The notes below the pieces were generated by a model. It made no database searches and was not told the DNA's origin. It saw nothing but the letters and a program-made list of their open reading frames with translations. From NCBI RefSeq assembly GCF_026745355.1, contig NC_079207.1, forward strand, positions 37,040,421 to 37,104,420: 64,000 nucleotides of DNA. Reading direction: 5' to 3'. The first letter of the stretch is position 1. Every line of letters starts with the position of its first letter. The stretch comes from Beta vulgaris subsp. vulgaris (lineage: Eukaryota > Streptophyta > Magnoliopsida > Caryophyllales > Amaranthaceae). A program made the position numbers and the translations under genes. This document shows positions 56,598-64,000 of this stretch, one piece after another.

Positions 56598-57076
56598 AAT
56601 TAAAGTGTTCCATGTGTGTTTCATTTGCATAGATGAACTTCTTGTGCTAATTGTTTACAAACAAACACATGCTAGTATAGAATCAAATGGTTCCATTTCT
56701 AGATAACTGGAGTCCATGCATGTGTCCAACTTGTGCATAACTTACATATATAAACCCCATGCACCCATTGATACATTACTCATCAATGTTATCCTATGGA
56801 GATGGGAAAATTATGAAACTGGGTCCATTAATATTAGACTTACTACCTCACCAACCCTCATTGACTTGAGTTTTGGACCTCCATTATCCCTTCTTTTACT
56901 AAAATGCCCAAACACATCTAGGATTAGATTCTTTTAGATAATTACAAAACATGTGATTGGTCATTATTAAACTTACTAAGTGGAGGATGTTAATCCAATA
57001 ACAATTTTCTCCTATTACTTATCAAAGCAATCCTATGGGAATTGGACAATCATCCAACTACGTATATTAGGCATGG
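56598..57076. repeat. Diverged tandem repeat array, right part, and flank of the gypsy element
   Basis: AAAGTGTTCCATGTGTGTT (56603) and CAACTTGTGCATAAC (56728) continue the array seen left of the CACTA element. The array fades near 56940; after that AT-rich sequence leads to the gypsy LTR. No gene recognised. Confidence 0.55.
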
Positions 57077-59626
57077 TGTAATCCCCCACATTTTTAAAGG
57101 ATTTTCGTAAATATATTAAGTTATTTATGTAATTATATTAAATCCAAATGAGTTTGGAAAATGATTTGACTTTTAAAAAGGGTTGACTATTTTAAAAGTC
57201 AACTAAAAATATTTTTCTAAGCTTAATAAAGTTTGTAAAATTTTAATTAAGCGTGTTTTAAATAAGAGTTTAATTATTAAAAGCATTTTTGAAAAGAAAA
57301 CTTAATGGAATCGAAAGCCCAAAAGAAATAAAAAGGGAAAGGATAATTTGATGACTAAAGTCCTAACAAGCCCATCTTGTTAGTCATCAAAAGGTTTTAA
57401 TTATTGAATTCCTTTTCCTAAGCCCAATAGGATTAGCCTATTGTTTTAATTATTGAATTCCTTTTTCCTAAGCCCAATAGGATTAGCCTATTTAAATATC
57501 CTAAAACCCAAATATTTTTGCCCTACACTTTATTTTCTCTCTCCTCACTTGCACGTGATTTCGAGCCTCCTCTCTCCCACTCGACATTTTCTCTCTCCTC
57601 TTCCTCTTGAGCGTGACTTTCATTCTTTCTCTCAAAAATCGTTTCTTCTTCGCTAAGTAACGTTTCTTGTTGAACAAGAAACGTCACAAACCTTTTCTTG
57701 AAGCCGAAAAGCGTGATTTCCGCCGGTCCTTAATGCTGTCCCAGCCTCGGCGCCCTCTTTCCTCCTCTTATTTTGGTTGTTTTCTTTACTTCTCCTTTAA
57801 GATTCCATTAAAGTTCTAATTTTTATTGTTATTTTATTATTATTTGCATGATTTCGATTTGAGTTATTATTTTATTATGAAATATGTATTTTTCGGATCA
57901 TATGTATAAAAAAAAATTTCAGATTTATTATTTTTAGTTTTAATCATGAAAGATGTGATTTTTAGGGTTTTAAATCACTAGAAATCGTATATTTAGAGTA
58001 TGAATATGAATTTTGTTGGAATACGATTTTTATATTCATTTAAAATATTTTCAGAAGGTTTAGAAAATTTTATACTTGCTGGAAATTCAGAAAGTTAATA
58101 TTTTAAGGTTTTTAATGGTTTTAATCACTAGAATAGTTTATCTATACTAGGGATAAAAAATAATGAGAGTTTAAATTATAAAAACGATTTTTAAAGAAGT
58201 TTAGAAGGGTTTGGGACGTTTTAAAGTTGCTGTATTTTTAGTACAAGTATTTACTCGATTTCTTGGTTGTTTTAGGCGGAGAATTCACTTAGGGGACTTT
58301 TAGTGCTTAAAAGTGGCCTACCGTTACGTTTATACGAGGTACGTACATAGTCTACGTGCTAAATGGTTAGAAACATGCTCTAGGGATGTTTTTAATTTGT
58401 AGTATCATGTATAGGACCTTGTAGTTCATATATATGATTTACTGAGATGGCTTTACATGTTATTTGCTTGTATGCTACATGTAAACTAAGAATATGTTTA
58501 AGTAAGATTGTTTGTATGGAAGTTTGATGCAAGCAACTAAGTTTAGTTTGGTATTAATTCGTGAGTGAATTAATGTAAGTAAATTGGAATCATGGATTCT
58601 TTGAGATTATCTATTTATCTTATAAGAACCGAGGATCTTATTTGGTAATTTTGAGTTATACCTATATAAAGGTACAGTTTACTGTTGGCTAGGTTCAACA
58701 GGCAAGTTAGTAAAGAATAAAAGAAGTTAAAAGAGTCTTGGATGTAAGTTGTGAACACTTATTAATTCTAAGATTAAAAAGGAGTTTTGTGATGTTATGT
58801 GATTAGTAGTTGTGAGTATTATGTGCTTGGTTGTGTCAACACAAGTATAAAATGAATGCAACGTAAAGTGAAACGAGAATAGGTTATAGACTTTAGACTG
58901 GTGCACGTCTAGAGTTGGAATAAGGGTTGGGATACATAGTCCGCCGTGATATGTATTTTCGAGGTTGGATTGATCACCATTCCTCTTTAGTTCAAAGGTT
59001 CCTCGATATCGTAGGTCATTCTGGTTTACGGAGTCATGACCGTATTTCCTATTTCAGTATAGACAACTCGTCCCAATAACTATTCCATTTAAAGAAGAAA
59101 TAAAAGTTAGAGTCTAGTTCAGTAAGAGTTATCTGCAATTGTTATGTTATTATTATTTTATTCTACAAGTTGTGTTATAGTATCATGTTTAGGATTATTG
59201 TTGTCTGATATGTAGTACTCAGCTTTGCTGATTACGTGCTTGTCTGTGTTTGTGATCATGGCTTTGCCTATTGATCCTGTGGTGATCCTTCGGGGGAGCA
59301 GAGTCAAGAAAGCATTGACATTACAGGTTCGAAGATGCATACCATTGGGGAATCTGGAATGGAGAGGCTTTTGTGACAATAGTATTTAAGTTGTTCTAGG
59401 AATTTATATTTTCAGACTTTAGGTTTAAGTTGGTGTGTTTCAGTTCAAACATTGTTTGACTCTTATTTCATAAGTTTAATAAAGTTGGTTTTGTTTTAGT
59501 AAGTTTTCCGCTGCAAAATTCTGAGTAAGCCGAAACGTTATCACACGGGCGATAATGCCTGGGTAATTCTCTATATTTTATATTATAAAGTATTTTCTAG
59601 AAAGAGAGAATTATCGGGGTGTTACA
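57077..59626 (+). repeat. 5' LTR of the Ty3/gypsy element (2550 bp)
   Basis: TGTAATCCCCCAC...CGGGGTGTTACA. It contains a direct 49-bp duplication at 57394-57492 and sequence rich in AT. The size is typical of Del/Tekay LTRs. Confidence 0.85.
57394..57492 (+). repeat. Tandem duplication of a 49-bp unit within the gypsy LTR
   Basis: GTTTTAATTATTGAATTCC... to ...GATTAGCCTATT occurs twice in a row (57394-57442, 57443-57492); the second copy has one extra T in a T-run. Confidence 0.95.
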
Positions 59627-59629
59627 AAG

Positions 59630-59641
59630 TGGTATCAGAGC
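59630..59641 (+). promoter_or_regulatory. Primer-binding site of the gypsy element
   Basis: TGGTATCAGAGC, three bases after the LTR end; complementary to initiator Met tRNA. Confidence 0.9.
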
Positions 59642-60340
59642 TTTAGGTTAGTTTAAGACTTATAGGCGCCTAACTAACTAACTAGCTTATTAAGTGACTT
59701 TAGCTTCTTAAGTTACCTAGCTTATGGGTTATTTGAAGGAAACCTTAGTATGCTCCTACGTTTCATTTCGAAAAGTTAGAACAAAATATTTTGAGGATCA
59801 AATTTTTTTTTAAGAACCGAAATTTTTCGGAAATTGGGTTCGAAAATTGTGTTTTTCGAAAGTTTGAGGAGTCGAAAAAAAAAAAAAAACGTGCTCAGTC
59901 CGAAAAAAAAAAAAAAAAATTTTCGAGTGAAATTTTTTTTTCGAGTAACCTAGGAGTCCAAATTTCTTTTAGAAAATTATTTTAGGCACAAAAGTAATGT
60001 TATTTATAATAAGTGTCTGCATTAGTTTCATGCCTTTAAGGTTATAGTATTGCATTGTGAGAATGGGTAGTATAAGAAGGGCATATAGGATAGAAAATTA
60101 TATGCCTGCATTGAAAGTTAGTTCAGCATCATCATTATTTTCTTCCCTGCAAATAAGTGCATTTTTATTTTTCTTCCCTGCTGATGATGCATGAATGTTT
60201 TTCTTCCCTGCTAATGTTATATCCTTCTTGCCTGCTAAGGTGTTATATTTTACATCCTTTTTTTTGTTTACCCTTGTTATTTGTGGGAACACGTTAGAGA
60301 GAGTGCTAAACCATTATAGGTTTATTTGTTGTAGATCCCT
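59642..60340 (+). other. Leader region of the gypsy element with short tandem repeats
   Basis: Between primer site and gag. It contains A- and T-runs (59875-59945) and a CTTCCCTGC-centred repeat (60138-60240) with spacing of about 31 bp. No gene recognised. Confidence 0.6.
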
Positions 60341-60343
60341 AAC

Positions 60344-61700
60344 CATGTCTGCCAGACAAGTTAATAGAATTGTCAGGCAAAGTTAATAGAGTAGGAAGCT
60401 ATCATAACCCAACTATATTGAGTGATGATGAGAATGTTCGATGTTATGAGCCTTGAAGTTATAGTTACATTAGCTTAGAGAGCATTATGCATTATGTGTT
60501 AAAAGTAGGCATCCCTGTTAGTGATATATGAAGAGTTTGATTGTACTAGAGTGCAAACTTGAAAGGACATCTACAATGTTATTTGGAGACTTTATCTGAG
60601 CGATGTGAGTGTTTTAGAGATGGATGAAATGGACATCAATCCAAAAGTATTTGAAGATCTACTAGATCTAGGAACTCAAGTTATTATTATTATTATTATT
60701 ATTATAGTGAAGACTTTGGAGACTTTGAGATGAAATGTTTACTCCGTATAAAGGAAATAAGGATAGAATGATAATGTAACTCTATAGAGTATTTATTTAT
60801 GCTTTAAGATTAGTTGTTGGAAAGTAGTCAAGCTATAATGGTTTAAATTTCCTTATAAGTATTCTTTATATTATTGAGGAATAAGTTGGTTATTTTGGAT
60901 TGGGAAAATATTCTTATTATCGATTGAGGAATAGAAGTTATTATTTCTTTATATGAGTGAGTAAGAATTTATTCTGGGCACGTGATGGGAATATTTTTAT
61001 TATTTAAATTTTCATCATGTGATTATATTCTTGCTTGCTTGTTTCTACTTGCACGTTGATGTGAATATATTTTACATGAACGATTATGTGATTATTAGAG
61101 AACATTTCATGTTGGAACTTAGTGAAATTGTTTGTTGATGCGATCTTTAATGATCAAATCAAATATTGCCTTATTAGATGGACATGTAAGTTATGCTGGA
61201 ACCTAAAGTAGAGTTATGTTTCAGTCGCGAAGTAGAGTGTCAAACGGTAATGATGCCTTAGCTTCTGCTATTCGCCTGTTGGCAAAGAATTTGACTCGAA
61301 AAAGTTGAGTGTCTCGATTTTGATGGGGACGTGTTAGAGAGACTAGCTAAGATTAAATCGTCGTACCTTAAGGGGTAAGCTGACCCTATCTTCTTAGAAA
61401 GTCGGATTAGGGCGTTTGAAAAGATTTTTGGGGCTGTGAACTGTCCTGAGAGTGTGAAAGTAGGTCAAGTACACTGTATCTGAAAGATGAGACTGACTTC
61501 TGATGGAAAGAGAATGAGACTAGACTCAGTATTATGAAAGAGTTTATTTGGGAATCCTTTATTGCTGCTTTAAGAGAAAAGTTTTACCCTGCTTTTATGA
61601 GGAAACTAAAAGCCCAGAAGTTTACAAACCTTAGGATGAGAAGTATGACTATCTCTAAGTATTATAGCAAGTTATAGCATTGTCTAGATTTGCACTTGAG
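60344..61700 (+). pseudogene. Decayed gag of the gypsy element
   Basis: ATGTCTGCCAGACAAG at 60344 may be the original start, closing after about 14 codons. A longer legible part is near 61540-61675 (MKEFIWESFIAALREKFYP, then KAQKFTNLRMRSMTISKYY), the retrotransposon Gag core with its conserved 'F..FYP' and 'SV.EY' positions. An ATT microsatellite (60683-60704) lies upstream. Stops in all frames mean it is dead. Confidence 0.65.
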
Positions 61701-61879
61701 GTAATAGCCATTGAGGAGTTAAAGGCTCATATTTGAGCAAGCTTTGACTTGAGGAAATTCAATTGGGGTTTAGTAGATTTTGAAGTGATTTGATTTGCCT
61801 ATTAGCATACCTATTGGAGAAATCATAAGGTTACCAAGTTTTAAGAATTGCCTTTAAGATAGGAACTTGTTTTCCGTCT

Positions 61880-63996
61880 GACTTAATAGAATTTAATTTG
61901 GAGACCTAGATGTGATTCTTGGGATGAACTGGTTGAGTCATTACAAGGCCAGGATCGATTGTGAAGTCCAGAAAGTAGTTTGAGAAACCCTTCGGGAAAA
62001 TTTACCTCATATAGACGATTTGGGAAACCTAAAAACTTTGGAGTGATCTCTGCTCTACAAGTGCAGAAGTTGATGAGAAAGGGGTGTGAGCTGTTTTTCT
62101 GTAGTGTGCAAGATGTGAGTAAAGAAGCTGAGTTAAAACTTGAGGATGTTCCAATAGTGAATGAGTTTATGGACGTATTTCCGAGCGAAATTTCAGGTAT
62201 GCCGCCTGCAAGAGCCGTTGAGTTTACCATAGACTTAGTTCCTGGAACTGCACCTATATCTAAGGCACCTTATAGAATGGCACCTCCTGAGATGAGTGAG
62301 TTAAAGACACAATTGCAAGAACTTTTGGATAAGGGTTATATCAGACCTAGTGCATCGCCTTGGGGAGCTCCTGTTTTGTTCGTGAAGAAAAAGGATGGGA
62401 GTATGAGTATATGTATGACTATAGGGAGTTGAATAATGTTACCATCAAGAACAAGTACCCTTTGCCTAGAATAGATGACCTATTCGATCAACTAACGGAG
62501 CTAGTGTGTTCTCGAAGATTGACTTACGTTCAGGATATCACCAGTTGAGGGTAGCTGATAAGGATGTACCTAAGACTGCCTTTAGAACGCGTTATGGTCA
62601 CTACGAGTTCACTGTAATGCCATTTGGGTTAACCAATGCTCCTGCTATATTTATGGATTTGATGAATAGAATCTTTCATGAGTTTTTAGATAAGTTCGTA
62701 GTGGTTTTCATCGATGACATTTTGATTTATTCGAGGAATGAAACCGAACACGATGAACATTTGAGGATTATTTTAAACCTTGAGGAAGAACCAATTATAT
62801 GCCAAGTTCTCTAAGTGTGAGTTTCGTTTGGAGAAAGTAGCATTCTTGGGTCATTTTGTGTCTAAGGAAGGAGTATCTGTAGATCCTGCTAAGATTCAAG
62901 CTGTGAGTGAGTGGCCAACTCCAAAGAGTGTGACTGACATTAGAAGTTTCTTGGGTTTAGCTGGCTATTATAGGAGATTTGTGAGGGATTTCTCGAAGAT
63001 AGCGAGACCTATGACGAATTTAATGAAAAAGGAGACCAAGTTTGAGTGGAATGAGAAGTGTGAGGAAGCTTCCAGATCTTGAAAGATCGTTTAACCACTG
63101 CACCTGTCTTAACCCTACCTGATGGAATGAGGGATTTGAGGTCTATAGTGATGCTTCGAAGAATGGTTTGGGTTGTGTGTTGCAACAGAATGGGAAGGTA
63201 ATAGCTTATGCATCGCGTCAACTGAAACCTATGAGGCTAATTACCCTACCCATGATCTAGAGTTAGCTGCCATAGTATTTGCATTGAAGATTTGGAGACA
63301 TTATCTTTATGGGGCAACCTGCAAGATATTCACAGACCATAAGAGCTTGAAATACATATTTACCCAAAAAGACTTGAATATGAGACAAAGGAGATGGCTA
63401 GAGTTGATTAAGGATTACGATCTAGACATCCAGTATCATGAAGGGAAAGCCAATGTGGTGGCTGACGCCTTAATAGGAAATCGAGTCATAGCTTGAGTGC
63501 TTTGATAGTCCTGAGGAGTTGTGTAGAGATATGCAAAGGTTGAACCTAGAAATTTTAAATCCTGGGGAAAGTGAGGCTAGACTCAGTAATCTTTCTTTGG
63601 GAGTGTCATTTTCGATGAGATCATTGAGGGTCAAGTTGGGGATGAGCATCTAGATAAGATAAAAGAGAAAATGAAGCAAGGTAAGGAAGTAGACTTCAAG
63701 ATTCATGAGGATGGGAGTCTAAGGTTTAAGGGACGGTGGTGTGTACCACAGAAGTGTGACGACCTAAAAAGACGTCTTATGGATGAGGGCATAATACTCC
63801 GTATTCTGTGCACCCGGGGGTGACAAGTTGTATAAGGATCTTAAGGTGATATATTGGTGGCCGAACATGAAACGAGAGGTAGCCGAGTATGTGTCTAAGT
63901 GTCTAACCTGTCAGAAAGTGAAGATAGACCATAAGAGGCCCATGGGGACAGTCCAACCACTAGAGGTTCCTGGATGGAAGTGGGATTCGATTTCTA
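61880..63996 (+). pseudogene. Decayed pol of the gypsy element: protease end, RT, RNase H, integrase start
   Basis: DVILGMNWLSHYKARIDC near 61909-61960 is the end of the protease region. RT follows in four frames: MPPARAVEFTIDLVPGTAPI (62200s), [14 protein letters not shown] near 62510, catalytic [11 protein letters not shown] near 62707-62739, then [11 protein letters not shown]. RNase H gives [19 protein letters not shown] and [11 protein letters not shown] near 63258-63365, with [12 protein letters not shown] near 63438. The integrase zinc-binding region (YWWPNMKREVAEYVSKCLTC near 63853-63912) runs to the window edge. At least five frameshifts or stops are present. Confidence 0.9.
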
Positions 63997-64000
63997 TGGA

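Larger units (their letters stand above)
57077..64000 (+). mobile_element. Ty3/gypsy retrotransposon (chromovirus, Tekay/Del-like), 5' part
   Basis: A 2550-bp LTR (57077-59626), a primer site, and decayed gag and pol that continue past the window end. The long LTR with TGTAATCCCCCAC start and CGGGGTGTTACA end, the primer site spacing, and the RT/integrase wording fit plant Tekay/Del chromoviruses. The integrase chromodomain that would confirm this lies beyond 64000. Bases before the LTR are CATGG; the partner TSD is outside. Confidence 0.85.

Noticed and set aside
1..64000. CRISPR arrays, bacterial operons, rRNA or tRNA genes
   Set aside because: Nothing fitting was seen. The TGGTATCAGAGC sites are primer-binding sites of retroelements, not tRNA genes.

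Overview
This window looks like a slice of an AT-rich flowering-plant nuclear genome (probably a eudicot; species not determinable by eye). It holds one clearly functional host gene in a dense nest of transposable elements. That gene is a five-exon homologue of the TRAPP subunit TRAPPC2 (sedlin) on the minus strand, CDS 34361-41382. Its exons assemble into an intact 135-residue protein, and one intron has the hallmarks of a minor-spliceosome (U12, AT-AC) intron.

Layout. 1-3603: 3' end of a Sirevirus-like Ty1/copia element with a decayed extra ORF and a complete 3' LTR. 4896-17003: a 12.1-kb Mutator-like element (MULE) with ~114-bp terminal inverted repeats. It carries a decayed transposase gene (+) and a convergent GRF-zinc-finger/coiled-coil/membrane gene (-). 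A second copy of the same copia family (6666-13011) sits inside its transposase gene with a perfect 5-bp target duplication (TSD). 17004-26231: MITEs, a probable Ty3/gypsy LTR remnant, a 178-bp tandem duplication, and a nest in which a poly(A)-tailed retroposon hosts a Harbinger/Tourist-like element and a small non-autonomous LTR element. 26232-31363: a young, nearly intact copia element on the minus strand with TA...CA LTR ends and one nonsense codon in reverse transcriptase. 31648-32757: a short MULE with a perfect 9-bp TSD and a decayed GRF-type zinc finger.

34361-41382: the TRAPPC2 gene; its introns host two Stowaway MITEs and a Helitron. 41776-42832: a small inverted-repeat element and a second Helitron. 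43447-50715: an L1-type LINE (19-bp TSD) containing a younger 5'-truncated LINE (17-bp TSD). 51240-56940: a diverged tandem array interrupted by a 4.2-kb CACTA element (52394-56597). 57077-64000: the 5' LTR and decayed gag-pol of a large Ty3/gypsy chromovirus-like element that runs off the window.

The elements do not form a pathway. They form a layered insertion history readable from TSDs: MULE before copia; tandem duplication before retroposon before Harbinger and LTR elements; LINE A before LINE B; tandem array before CACTA. The most unusual content is the two-gene convergent MULE (an architecture like MuDR, but with a GRF zinc-finger membrane protein as second gene), the second MULE carrying a GRF relic, and the U12-type intron of TRAPPC2. 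All identifications are from reading motifs by eye; no database search was run.
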